Positions 32,243 through 44,661 of a DNA stretch of 64,000 nucleotides are shown piece by piece; position 1 is the first letter of the stretch; every line of letters starts with the position of its first letter. Position numbers and translations under genes: made by a program. The notes under the pieces are model-generated. The model was not told where the DNA came from, searched no databases, and saw only the letters and a program-made list of their open reading frames with translations. The DNA lies in assembly GCA_003415625.1 (NCBI GenBank), contig PYIU01000007.1:248001-312000 (forward strand), given 5' to 3'. Source of the stretch: Aquanectria penicillioides. Its lineage: Eukaryota > Ascomycota > Sordariomycetes > Hypocreales > Nectriaceae.

Positions 32243-35200
32243 ATGCAGCGCCAAATCCGAATAGGCAACACGGATCGAGCCGGGGAGTCGACGACCTCAC
32301 GTTCCAACAACTATGCTTCTTATGTCGAGGACTACCACTCCGAAGGTGAGGACGATCGTGCTGGCCCCGCAGATCATGCATCCCAGCGGTCATCGGGACG
32401 TGCATCGAGCGGTTCCCGTCGCTATGGCCGCCACCAAGATTTCTACGACAACGACTCGTTGTACGATTCCCGACATGAGCAGGAAGACCCCTCTGAATCC
32501 AATGAGAACTTTCGGGTTACGACTTCGCGAATACGGCAAAGACAGAATGCCAATGAAAAGTTTGCAGAATCATACATCAGTCTAGCTAGGGCCAAAGCCT
32601 TTGACAGGAGAAGTGAAGGTGGATCTCATGGCGAGGGCTCAGGTTCGGGGCTTTATGACCAGGAATCTGAATCTTATGAGGACGAGGACAACGGTGAAGA
32701 GAATGATTATTATGAAGATGAGACTGATTCAAAACGCGATTACTATCAGTCACGTCGACGACATAGGCCAACGCCTCTGACACTCCCACAAGGGAATAAT
32801 CAAACAAGGTTCTCATATCAACGACCCCTTCCAAGATCACCTGTTCCTTCCTATCACTCGGACCCACAGCCTATGTACGCTCATGATGATGATGCGTACG
32901 ATGATTGGCTGCCCCGGTACTCCGAGGAACAGTATATTAACGACTATTATTTCGATCAAGTGGAAACTATGGGACTATCATTCAACTTTGCTGTCAAGAA
33001 GAACAGCACCATACTCGGGGCCGAGCGCAATGATTCCCGTGGACATCCCGCGGTACACGCCGAAGCGGCGGCTTGGAAAGAGCCAAAGATGATCCTCGCA
33101 GAGGATACGCTGACTGAACTTCATCTTGTTCATGCTGCTGAGCATGTGGCCGACAGTAAGGGGCTCGGCCGTGTGACATTGATCTGCCCCGAGGGACCAC
33201 GAAAAGAAGACGTGGACTCGTCCTCTGTTCAATTGAGATGGCTGTAGGTGAATACATCCCTTGACATTACATGGAACTTGGCTAATATTGATACGACTCA
33301 AAGACATGTTCAACGGCCGGTTTTGGACCTGAAAGTCATTGAGGTAGGAATAGAAACATCTGATTTTGGCTAGTCAGCTGACACACGAGATAGAGACTTG
33401 TCCAAAACTGTCCCTTCATTCCTCAAGATCTTATGTCTATTGCTTTAGTAGCACTGGATAGAGTAAGAGAGCAGTTTATGACCAATTCTGAGCTCGGCGG
33501 ATACATGACACCAGGATGCGTGCTTCGATGCGTTGGTAAATACCCAGAAGCGCGCCGCTATCGAGGCCCTCAGGAAACAGCACCAGTTGTCTTCCTCTCC
33601 TCCCCCCAGGTAACACTTCAATCTCTAAGTTCTAGTTCCAATGCTGCAAAGGATGGCTGTAGTCCGCAGACTCTGCTCCAGAGCCTGTACGGATACAATG
33701 TCGGTCGTGCGCGTGAGAGTCGGCAAATCGTGCAAAACATGCTCGAGATCAAGTCCAAAGAGGTACTCCAAGTCAACCAATTATGGTGTCTCCTCATCGG
33801 CACCGGGATTTTAATCACCTTTTCGGACGAGTCTGCTGAGAAGCTTCGAGGTGGGTTTATCACAATTGATTCTCGAACTTCCAGAAACGGAGAGCCCTTG
33901 ATCATTCGACTCATTGACGAGGACATGTCCCAATGCAATATTGCCATTGAGCCCGACTACACATACGTTGATTTCCTAAGGCATGCGGTGACCCAAGTTA
34001 AAGGCAGTGGGAAAGATGTATCGGAATATCAACTTTTCGAGCGCAATGATGAGAGCCTTACACCCGCGCGATGGATCCAGATTTTGACAACATCGAATTC
34101 TCAAACCCACACCTTCTTTCTGAGAGAAAAGGGATGGCGCAGGCATCAACAACCGGCCCCGGTGCCCCCGACCTTGAAATTCAGGACATCTTCAGGCCCA
34201 AATCCGTCCCGGCATAGAGGTCGGACGACATACTCAGCAAGGGAGAGGCAAAGCGAGGTAGAACTAGAGGAGAATGGTCGCAGTTTGATGCGTATGCCTC
34301 GACAGCCATTTGACTTTCAAAGATGGGCTCAATCACTGCACAGGAGTCAAGATGGATCAAATGGAGGATCTGAGCCAGGATCCGAGCCAGGCCAAGATGG
34401 GTCGGGCCGGGCCGACAAAATTGATGAACCTGATGACCAGCCCAGCCACGCTGAAACAAATCAGGGATTGAGGCCCAACGAGGATAAGAAAGGAGAAGAT
34501 GACAGCGTTGATCCCAATACCCAACACCCGAATTTCGACAGGTCACCGCTCGAAGTTATACCGGAGAATCCAGACTCGCACACAGGTTCCAAGACGAAGC
34601 ATGGCTCTGATAAATCTCAGGATTCTGGAGAAACAAGGGCTCAGGCGGAGTCTAATGATTCTTTATTTGACATTGAAGCAATGTCGGATGAGGGGGCTAA
34701 AGATTTTACAGAGAACCCATTCGAGACCTCTGATCCATCTAGCAAACCTGAGGTTTCGGACGGCGGTGAACAGCCATCACCACACGGGTTGCGAGATCGA
34801 TTCGAACAAGCCGGAACTAGCGAGACTGTTTCAGTTGAGGGGGCTCTTCACCCTAAGATGGATCTCGAGGTTGACAAACTGACAGAACCGGAACCAGAGC
34901 CAAGTAGGCATTCTTTGGACAGTTTTCCATACGACCCGTCGTTGGACTTAACAGACAGGGCCGACAGTGATATGCAAGAGAAAGCAAAAGGCCCAGAAAT
35001 TGATACACATCGAGCGATAGGGACGGGAACTGAATCGTATTACTTGGCCGACGGCTGGCATGATTACATGAACAGTTCGCATCCCATCACTCGTCCTTCC
35101 ATTTTCGACACGTCGTGGAAACTCCCATCAGAACAAAAAACTACGGGTAAGAGCAGTTGATGATGTGAACGAATAAACACTCAGCTAACCCCCAATACAG

Positions 35201-38200
35201 AGTCGAATTTTCCAAGCAATCAGGGCCGATCAGTTACGTGGGCGAGTCCGGAGTTGGAAGAGAGCTCACTTCGTATGACGTCTCGAGAACTTATTTTATC
35301 GAGACGTAGCTTTCATCCACGCTCCTTCTCCAATTTAGAGTCACGAGGTCATAGATTTAGTTACGATGATGCCCCTGACGAGCCTCTCGAAACTGGTCTT
35401 GTAGTCAATGATCAATCCATGGCACCGGGACAAAGACAGCAAGGTACTGAACTATACGAAATTGGAGACGGTTCTGACGAGGACATGGGCCCTGATACAG
35501 ATGCTGAAGAGGTAAATATCACTGATTACGCTGGTTGTCCTGGCACTAACCCATCTTTAGAAATGGGATGATGAAAAATCACCTACCATGTTGGGAGAGT
35601 TGGTACTTTACGAAGGATTCAACAAACGCAGTGCCGAACAAATTACCAATCTTGATAACATTGACAAACCCCAGACTGATTCCGCGCTACCTACAAACCA
35701 TTTTCCATTTATGCTTAACAGGAGGAACTCGCCTCGTCAAATAGAAGCACGCAAGCCGGAGTTCAGCGGACATCGTCAAGTCCGATTTGAAGACAATCCA
35801 GAGACAACCACGTCCGGTCCCGGCCGCCTCGTGAGAACCACTCCGCTTGAGCTCTCACCCATGATTACGTTCCTGCCCTTCTTTACCTGGCGCCTAGGTA
35901 ATGAGATGGATGAACACACACCTCATGCTGTAGAAAAAGTCCTTGTCAAAATCCTGGGTCGATTGCATAGATCAATTTCCAGCGACACCGCCGGTAGATT
36001 ATATGTGAAGACTTTCCAATGCACACTGCACGACCTGTGCAGAAGGCACGACTTTTTGCTCAACGATGCCATGAAGAAGGATCCCGTCGCAACAGCGGGT
36101 ATTGGGCAGATGGGGAAAAGTGCCATCAACCAAGTACCAGCCAACTCGTCAACTATCAACGATGCAACAAATAGGGCAGGTCTTAACCTACCAACACATC
36201 AGGGGCAAAAGACTGCTGGGAATGGCGCAAATCTGAATGTAACTTCAATGAACTTTGGGTCAAATCAACAATCAAATTCTGACGACGCAAGCCAAAACGA
36301 GAAGACTGGTTTAGAAAATGGGAATCGTCAGAATGTGCCTCCTCGCGAGCAACCACCACAGTTCATGCAAGCGATGGGCCATGGCGAGCTCACAATGAAA
36401 CAACTATTGGAGGTCAGCCAGGAAATTCTCTGGGCATTTTTGCCGAAAGAGGGGAGCCCACTGATACACAACGTCTGCATCCGCTTCTGGGGTGCTGTAG
36501 ACTGCATCTTTCGGGTGAGTGAAGCACATCTTGGATGCCCAGGATTTGAATGCTGACAATGGTAGCAATTGATCTGGGAAGATTCCAACCGTGGACCAGT
36601 TGAACAACGAGTGTATGTTATCGTTGACTTCGATGCACGATCAACAATTGTCAACGGGTCCTCGCAAGCCGCTTCTGCTCGAAAGAAGCCTTGGTCGGAT
36701 TGTGCGGATTGTCTAACCGGTAAGCAATACTCTTCAGCGACTGAGGCTTTGGAACATTTGCACAAGGAGCATCTTGAATGCGATGGGAAGCCTGAACGAC
36801 CATATAATGATCCTTGCTTTGTGTGGCTTCGTCGCGTGTGGACAGGCGGCTACGAGTTTCAACGACCAGGCATAAGCATGCTCGACGATGTCACAGATTT
36901 CATCAAGACTCTCACATCAATCAACAGCTCGCTCAAAGAATTGCACGCTCTCGTTGCGAATGCGTGGAATTACAAACCTCAAGACAAGGAACCTCCCCGA
37001 CCGCAACTTCCGAGAAAGCTGGTTTATGCTTTTCATCAAATCATGTTGATTTACGTCTTGCGGTCACAGCAATTGTCACTTAGAAATAGACGGTATTCTT
37101 CGTTTCCAAATGGAAAGTCGCCCCCAGATCTTGTCAATTTTATTCAAGACAAGATAAACGAACTTTTGACGGAGGAACAAGACTGTATCCGCCAAGCGCG
37201 GGACCTATTAGATGATACCAAAAAGGATATCATCATCTTTGGCAATACATCTCGCGATATCGATGGTCTAGGAGTCGAAGCAGTGGGTGCAGAGTTTCTA
37301 GCTCTGTCTTTGGTCTGTGGAGGCCAGAATATGAAAATCCGGGCTAAGGCATCGAGCTTGCCATCGCAAAATCTTGACTTGGTTGCGCTTTACCAACAGT
37401 ACACTTCTAAGCTTCGATTCCAAGCCTATCGCCGGCCACAGAGACGAGTCTTTCTCGACATTCAAGCCCTAGAGGAAGAGCTTGACGCACTCAAAATGGT
37501 TGTGGAGACACAACATATGGCAATAACAAAATATCTTGCCGTGATCTGTCCTCAATCCTTCCGAATTACAAACACCACAAGAATTGGCCAATATGAGATA
37601 GAATACGCTACAAGTTCGATCCATGGCGGACAGCTCCTTCGGAGACTGCAAGACATTGATGTTTTGAAATCAAGGTCCAAATCGTTGAAAGAAGAGGTGA
37701 AGCAAATGATCGAAATTATGGAAGAGGACCATGGCAAGGCTATTAGAGTGTTCACTATCGTGACACTATTTTTCTTGCCGCTGTCGTTTGTGTCGAGCTT
37801 CATGGGAATGAACACGGCTGATGTGCGGGATATGGAGTTTTCTCAGCGGATATTTTGGATGACAGCGATTCCTGTGACAGTCACCGTTCTAGGAATTGCA
37901 TTTTTATACGGCTATAAGGGTGAGCAGATTGGTGATTGGCTGGAGAAGATGATGCAACGCCGGAAGAGGCATCAAACCCAAGAATTCACAAGGAGAAACG
38001 GAGTTGGCAGGCAAGATAACAGGTTTAATGGAGGATTTGACTTTGGGGGAACAATGCATAATGAGAAGCGAAGGATACATCACGTTGACAGCGACAGGAT
38101 AGAGCCAAAGGGCCTCGGGAACAGCGGGCTACGGAATGAGAGTCTACAACACGTACCTGGTTGGGTTTGGGATACCAAGGCAAAACTGGTACAAGGTCGA

Positions 38201-38266
38201 AGTGGGAGAAGGAATAATGTGCACCTTCGAAGGAGGGCTACCGGGGATAGTGCTTGGAGTTATTAA
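32243..38266 (+). CDS. Giant CorA-like membrane protein, 1919 aa
   Basis: Six exons: 32243-33243, 33304-33343, 33394-35146, 35201-35511, 35561-36514 and 36566-38266. All five introns are 49-60 bp with GT-AG ends and consistent phase; exon 2 is only 40 nt. The N-terminal 250 residues are Ser/Asp/Glu/Arg-rich and disordered. A folded segment follows (RLIDEDMSQCNIAIEPDYTY region), then about 400 residues of acidic, Ser/Pro-rich linker. The C-terminal 560 residues contain long helices and end in two membrane segments. The first carries FMGMN with GMN at 1767-1769, the pore signature of CorA Mg2+ channels. This architecture, with a very long cytosolic part before a CorA-like C-terminus, is widespread in filamentous fungi but uncharacterised. 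Ion transport is inferred only from the GMN motif and the two helices. Confidence 0.85.
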
Positions 38267-38545
38267 TATGCAACAAGAAATGTCAGCGATGAGAGAATTT
38301 GCACAATGAGAAAGTGTTGGGCTAGGAATACCCCCTTTGGCCGAAATCTTTCATGATTCGAGAATACCAGGCCATTACTTTGCAATGGGTTTGAAACTGT
38401 GGATCCTACTGCAAGGCCATACTCATAGCCCATCAGCTACTCTCAAACTGAGATAATCGGCTGCTCTCAACTAGTTGAGCCCTTCTGGAGTCTCCTGAAG
38501 GAGCTCCATTGAACAATCACGGTTACAATACCAAGCGACCCTGGA

Positions 38546-39434
38546 TTACAGCAGGTTCAACACTTCGCCGCGGAAGCGCTCTCTCATATGGATGAACCTC
38601 TTTCTGTCGAAAGCCTCCGGAGTTTTAGACTGCACATTCTAGCCGCACTCGAGACACATGTTCCGAATTATCAGCTGCGCCATCCTATGATCGTGACTTG
38701 CTTGCCAGTTACCAAGATTCTGTTCGGATACGTCCTCCCTTGTGATTCAGTCTTCATCTGGGGAAAATTCTACCAGGCCGGAATAGCTGCTGAACTGCAA
38801 TTTGCGATGCTTTTCAGTCCAAGACCCCAATATCTCAGTAAGTTGCTTGGCAGGGAGATGATTAAATCCTCTGACTTCGGGTTTCGAATCAAACGCTACC
38901 CACTCTCTTAAAAGGCCCAAAATTGTCAATACACGCAACTTTAAATCTTCTACCCTAATTCTTACCTGTTTCAGTATCATATAACCACGTTATACCATAG
39001 GCGTGTTGAATGGACAGTCGAGTGCATGTCCCTGGGATTAAATATTCTGAGTCCATTGGGTCATCGTCCATCTCACGGAGAGCTTCGTGATCGCCCACAT
39101 CGGGCTCATCTCTCGTAGTAAAACTGAGAGGAAAGGTACTTGGCATTATTTCAACATCGCCTTTGACATTGAATCCATTCTCGTCTGCGTCCTCAAACGA
39201 AACATCCAGGTATGGAAGTCTTGCCATGAGCAACACAGCTTCAGAGGAGAATCCAGTTCCCAAAGCCACAACTTCGTTTGCTTCGAAGCTTCTTATTCCA
39301 TTTATGGGCTCTTGTAAGTGCAGCATCTGCTCCGTAGCAATACTTAGTTGAATTAGCACGGCGTAAAACTCCGTAAGAGCCTGGAAAAGGTCGGCATGAC
39401 GTCCGTATTTAGCAAGCCCGAGGAGGACTTCCAT
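38546..39434 (-). pseudogene. Unknown conserved fungal protein, two premature stops
   Basis: Minus strand. From Met at 39434 an open frame carries LLMARLPYLDV, SFTTRDEPDVGDHEALREMDDD and LIPGTCTRLSIQ. A good 61-bp intron (38905-38965) then joins WLYDTET to EWVAFDSKP, EILGSWTEKHRKLQF and GLVEFSPDED. TGA at 38747-38749 (Trp expected) and TAG at 38639-38641 interrupt a frame that otherwise continues through NWQASHDHRMAQL and SKTPEAFDRKRFIHMRE to a TAA at 38546. I do not recognise the family. The patterned, hydrophilic C-terminus and the preserved intron argue that this was a real gene. The N-terminus probably extended further upstream (open but ATG-less sequence continues past 39446). Confidence 0.55.
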
Positions 39435-39446
39435 AGGATGCAGCAA

Positions 39447-40510
39447 GATTACAAAATAACAATGTCGCCTGAGTAGAAGAGCGAGATCAACACCCTTTCT
39501 ATGTTTCTAACCTGTAGTAGGCTGTTTTATTGGTTACGACCCCTGGGTTGTTGGTTGACCCATGACCTGGGACAATATGTTGTGGGGATGCCTCTTTAAG
39601 ATATCCACGTGATCAACTTGAATATGAGATTCTATCAACGAATTCTCTTTTTCTGCATTAAATCTTCGCAATCTAGAATCGAGCCCTAGGGACCCCAGGC
39701 GGGTTTGCGAAGTTTGAGTGTGCTCTAAAATGATGGTGATTGGGCTTGACCTTCTCGCCATCTGACATTATGTTTAATTGAACATAAGTCCCGGATATTC
39801 ATTCAAGCTACACACTGGCACAAAGTTTCCAAGTGGGCCATGACATGAAAATTTTCAGCCCAGCCTTTGAGAATTCCTTTGGAAGTTCATTTCGCCCTTC
39901 AGCCACCTACAACTAATGCCATCAGTTGGTCACTATCATGTGAATTGCAGCAGTTTGGGGCTACGAGTTCATGATTCGCCGGCTAGATGAGTTGTAAATG
40001 GATCACTCTGTACATTCATCTATCCTCGAGGGAGCTAATGGATGAGGGATGTCGAGGCCATGGGCAACATCATTGCCTGTCCCGAGCGAATAGCGAACAG
40101 CCGGCTGTCGTCCGCGGTATCGGACTTTGTCGGCATTTGGCCCATCAAGAAGTGACACCGGCCCACCTGGACACAACGCTGAGGTGCCTAATTTCGTACG
40201 GAAATCCATGCAACTCCAGTACCACAACCGTGTGCCATATCCCGTATGTTGAGTAGAGCAAACGGGGTTTGGGTTCTTCTCGGGTTTGATCCGACACTAA
40301 TGTGGAGATTTCGGCGTAGAAAGCCGCAATAATGAACGGCCTGGTGTCTAGATTGCCGAGAATGCCGATCCTAACCAAGTCCCACTATGTGATCCGCTCG
40401 TTGGAGGAGCCTTATCAAGGTTACGACGCATCTACCGACATGAGCTCTTTTCTTTTCCAACAAATCTTTAATCCACACATGTGACCTGGAAACATCGAGC
40501 CTAGTCAACA
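39447..40510. other. Intergenic
   Basis: No gene found. Presumed promoter of the SDR gene in its right part. Confidence 0.5.
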
Positions 40511-41562
40511 ATGCCAAAGAATCTTTCAGGACACCGAGTGCTTGTCACAGGCGCGGCCCGAGGTACGAGCAGCAATGAACGACAGTCCTAATTGCCTAGA
40601 TGACCAGATCGTGCTAACAGACACCGTAGGTCTCGGAGCAGAAATTGTCAACACATTCGCCGAGGAAGGCTGTAAGATCGTCATCAATTATCTCAATAGT
40701 CGCGATGCAGCAATTTCTCTATCTGAGTCCGTTAAAGAAACGTATGGCGTTGATGCCTATGTATTACAGAGCGATGTAACCACGGAAGAGGGCTGCATTA
40801 AAACGATCAAAGAAGCCTCGCAATTACTAAATGGTCTCGATATTGTACGCCAGATTTTGCTTCTGAGTTTTTTTTCTTATCCAGAAAGCCAGCTAAATGA
40901 CTCCTATCACAGATTATCAGCCATGTTGGATGGACGAAAATCGCAGGTGTGCCTCGAGATGCTTTCCTAAATGCCGACAATTTCTCTCCTCTAACACGGT
41001 GACAGATTGGACAGATCTCGGATCCATGTCTGTAGATGAGTGGGACATGTGCTGGAAAGCCAACGTGAGAGCTCATTGGCTATTGTTGCGAGAAGCAAAG
41101 CCCTTGTTCGAAACGAATTCTGGTGGAGGAAGTTTTATCATGACGAATAGCAATGCTGCCGACGTCCTTGATGCCTCCAGTATGCCATATACAGTCACCA
41201 AGGCTGCCCAGCACACCCTCATGCGATCTCTAGCGAAGAAGCAGGGACCAAAGGTAATTATTTTCGACATGTCTTGGGGCTTTATTTGGCTAACCCTCTC
41301 TTTAGATCCGTGTTAATTCTGTCAAGCCCGGTCTCATAATGACCGACTGGGGAAAGCAGTTTCCAGCAGAAGAGGTTCAGAAACTTGAGCGAGCCAACCC
41401 ACTAAGACGCATCGCCAGTCTTAAGGTGAGAACTACAAAACCCCGGTTTTGTTGTACAGCATTACTGACTCATTGGAGGATTGTGCACAAGCATATGTAT
41501 TCTTGGCCCAGAATGACTCCATGACTGGGCAGGCAATCACTGTAGATGGAGGGGAAACCTGA
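40511..41562 (+). CDS. Short-chain dehydrogenase/reductase, 250 aa
   Basis: Six exons: 40511-40562, 40630-40844, 40913-40946, 41006-41253, 41306-41425 and 41479-41562; introns 52-68 bp. The third exon is only 34 nt. Classical SDR: cofactor motif TGAARGLG split by the first intron, Asp-based DVTTEEG before the substrate loop, Ser in MTNSNAADV, catalytic Tyr-x3-Lys as YTVTK, and PGLIMTDW near the C-terminus followed by GQAITVDGGET. The usual NNAG structural motif reads ISHVG. No stops, full length. Unlike the SDR at 30.5 kb this copy looks functional. Reaction unknown (oxidation or reduction of a hydroxyl/keto group with NAD(P)). It is the first gene of the SDR-amine oxidase-aminotransferase block. 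Confidence 0.85.
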
Positions 41563-42023
41563 TTCATTTGTGCATAGCAGTACTGAAGACTATATAATTT
41601 ATGCAACCCTCATTTTTTGTTTGATACACTGGAACTTCCACCAAGTTTCGGTGGATAAAGATGCAGAATCTAAACACTTGATTGAGACTATCCAGGCATA
41701 ATACAGCCAACCGCCACAGTGATCCAACTGCCGGCAGGTTTTGGCGAGGGCTCCCTCCCTTTCACTCCATTTAAGTGGACCTTTTACTCTTCTCATGCGT
41801 AAGTGCCATTTAAGTCAGAGCTAGGTCTTATCTATAATATCATGCAGATGATTCAGCAAGTGTGTTAGCCGTCGTTACCCCTCATTCTCCTTCAAAAGCC
41901 TTGAATGCCCTGGGGGCAAGCACCCGACATACCAAATCTTCACTTGAAACGTGGCTCGGTTACTAGCAGAATCCTTTGCGAAAAAATAAATTATCACTTG
42001 TTTGTTATAATTATACAGGGAAC
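41563..42023. other. Intergenic between SDR and amine oxidase
   Basis: No gene. Promoter of the amine oxidase. Confidence 0.5.
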
Positions 42024-43491
42024 ATGGCGGAAACAAGAGTTCTCGATGCGGTAATCGTTGGAGCCGGCCTGAGCGGCCTGCAGGCGGCCCTGGACCTCTA
42101 TGAAGCTGGGTGTTCGGTAACCATACTCGAAGCTCGAGACCGAGTTGGGGGTAAAACCAACTCAGTTCAGCGACCTGATGGCAAGGGTAATCAAGAAATT
42201 GGGGCTGCATGGCTCAATGATACAAATCAGTCATCCGTCTGGAGTTACTGTGAAAAGTTCGGCCTCGAAACAGTGGTCCAAAATACGCAGGGCCTTGTGG
42301 CCAGCGAGGATGCGGATGGAAAATGTCACTTTTTCCCTTTCGGGGAGATGCCCCAGGTAAGAGTATCCTGCATCTATACTAGTATTTCATACTGCTGTAC
42401 TCACTTCCTTGTAGTTTGAGACGGCTGAAGTAAATGATATAATTTCACTGCGTGACAGCCTAGAAGAGGCGTCTCAAAGTTTGAAGACTCAATCAGCGTC
42501 CAAGATTCGAGAACTTGACAGTAAGACATTCGAACAGTGGTGTCGGGATGCTGGAGCGGGCAAACGAGCTTTGCAGACCGCTCGACTTTGGTCTCGAGGC
42601 ATCCTGGGCCAGGACCCCAGTGACGTGTCAGCGCTTGCATTTATAGACGTAGCCCGCGGCGGCCTTGGTATCGTGAACATTCGCTCCGATGCCAAAGATG
42701 GAGCGCAGCATCTCCGTCTTCAGGACGGCACCCAGTCCATCGCCCTCGGCATTGCAGGACTGCTTCCTCAAGACACGATCAAGCTGAGTTCTCCAGTAGC
42801 AACGATCTTTCAAGTTTCGCCATCCCTTTACCATGTAATGACATCAACAGGGCTGCGATTCGAAGCTCGAAAAGTCATTGTCAGCGTGCCGGGGCCAGCT
42901 TACAAGGACATTGAATTCAGCCCGCCCCTTCCTGTCCCCAAGTTAGCTTACGTCGCAACAACAAGATACGGTTGCTTCATCAAGTTTATCTGCCTATTCA
43001 AGACCCCTTTCTGGCGGCGCCAAGGTGCCTGCGGTCTTGCACAGAGCTTCCGAGGTCCTATTAACCACTGCCGCGATACCTCGGTTGATGGACAAGACAA
43101 TTTCGCGCTTACGTGCTTTCTCTGCGCGACGACCGGCCGACAATGGGCAGCTATGGACGATGAAAGTCGTCGAGAGGCAGTCCTTAAGCAACTAGGCTCC
43201 CTGTTTGCCGTTGGCTACGAGCAAGTCAAAGCAGAGTTCATCGGGTCAATGACTTCAGGATGGATGCAGGATCGATATGCTGGATGGGGCTGCCCATTTG
43301 CTGCTCCTCCACCCGGGACCCTCAGCGGGACATCAATTGAAGAGATGCGAAAAAAGCATGGAGGCATCTTCATCGTTGGGACAGAATTCGCAGACACATG
43401 GAGAGGGTATATGGAGGGGGCCTTGCGCAGCGGGAAGGATGGCGCCTCTCAGGCTTTGGCCGACCTGAAGGCAGAGAGGCCAAAGTTGTGA
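42024..43491 (+). CDS. Flavin monoamine oxidase family protein, 469 aa
   Basis: Exons 42024-42356 and 42415-43491; 58-bp intron. Oxidises amines to imines, which hydrolyse to aldehydes and ammonia, with FAD and oxygen. N-terminal dinucleotide motif GAGLSG at 13-18, continuing to ILEARDRVGGKTNS, the standard amine-oxidase start. EIGAAWLND is the family EGGAxW-like flavin contact. Near the C-terminus, RYAGWGCPF aligns with the region where animal MAO carries its flavin-linked Cys, and IFIVGTEFADTWRGYMEGALRSG is the closing FAD contact. No C-terminal membrane helix, so it is soluble. It lies upstream of a dead RidA gene and an aminotransferase, which fits amine/amino-acid breakdown. Confidence 0.9.
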
Positions 43492-44661
43492 GGTAAAGTG
43501 TGCAGCATCTTGCTGCGTCTCTCTGTAGGTCCAAAGATACCGTTCCCAAGGGGAATTTCGATTGATACGATAGCAATAACGGGCATTTTCTTGGAGCGCC
43601 CGGTTACAGTCACTTCCGGTGCTTCAATTACTCTGTGCAGACATGGACCCACCGTGGCACCACCACAAAATGCTTCGCGTATCGTAGCGATGCAAATACG
43701 CCTGCTGAGAACACCCCAAGCCAACGGTCCAGTTTGCAGCTGACTGGCCTCCCCTCACAACGACCAAATCAGGCAACGGTAAGATGACCCAGCGCGGGAT
43801 AACAGAACAGTGACTGACAGGCAATGCGCCCAGAGGGTCCCTGACTCAGGTCCCTGACACAAAGAAAAAGCAATTGTCCTTCGCTCTCATTCCCCCAAGT
43901 GCAGGTGATAGCGAGCTTGTGGGGAATATACACGCTGCCAGCCAGTAAGACGAGACATTACCAGCCTTTAGACGCAGCAACTATAAGGTGGCGTCGCTTC
44001 TCGGAGTGGGACCACGGATAAGACTATTCCTGGCGTGGTTTGGGATGCCGTGGCAAGATGTTACCGATGTTGCCTACCACGGTGTAGTTTGATTTCTCGG
44101 CTGTCTCGTTCTTGAAAAGGTTGCCCTATGAATGCATTGACAGCTCGTCACATCAAACTGAGAGAAGGAGACTCCGAATTGCCCCACATGAAAGCCATCT
44201 CCATATGAAGCTGAATCAGCGTGTCTTTGGTCTCCCACTTCGGAGTCTCCTTCTCCGCAAGACAGATCCCACGCCCTATTGATGGCAGTTCCGGTATCCT
44301 GACGCCAAGTTATGTTGGTTTTGGGCCGACACAAACCGGCCAAACTATTTGATATTGCGAAGACTTCGAATCGATGGATGGTCCTGACGGAGAGGGGGGG
44401 TGATGCCATCCATCAGCACCGCTGCACAACGGTTGTCTTTGCTCCTATCGCATCCTTTTCGATACATTATAACCTCACTTCTCACAGTTTTATATTAATT
44501 TTGATTTGATTTGATTTGACTTGCTTTTCTCTCCATCAATTGAATGAGTCGCAAGTTTAGGTGACAGGGGACGCAGATCAGCCCAGTTACTTGGATACAA
44601 ATCAAAGACAACTAGCCAACCAGTTCTGCATGTGTATCCTTAAAATTGCAATGTTTTCTGA
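43492..44661. other. Intergenic with a 17-bp inverted repeat
   Basis: No gene accepted. Open frames on both strands overlap and show no domain. A perfect inverted repeat at 44162-44255 and a short TTGAT run near 44501-44520 are the only structures. Confidence 0.5.
44162..44255. repeat. Perfect 17-bp inverted repeat, 60-bp spacer
   Basis: Arms 44162-44178 and 44239-44255 are exact reverse complements (GAGAAGGAGACTCCGAA and its complement). They could form a cruciform or be a pair of opposed protein-binding sites. No terminal duplications or transposase nearby. Confidence 0.85.

Noticed and set aside
38588..38911. 107-codon plus-strand frame with ATG
   Set aside because: It is antisense to the better patterned minus-strand pseudogene, which also has a good intron.
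43492..43743. Open frames just after the amine oxidase on both strands
   Set aside because: No recognisable domain or splice pattern, and the two strands are equally open.
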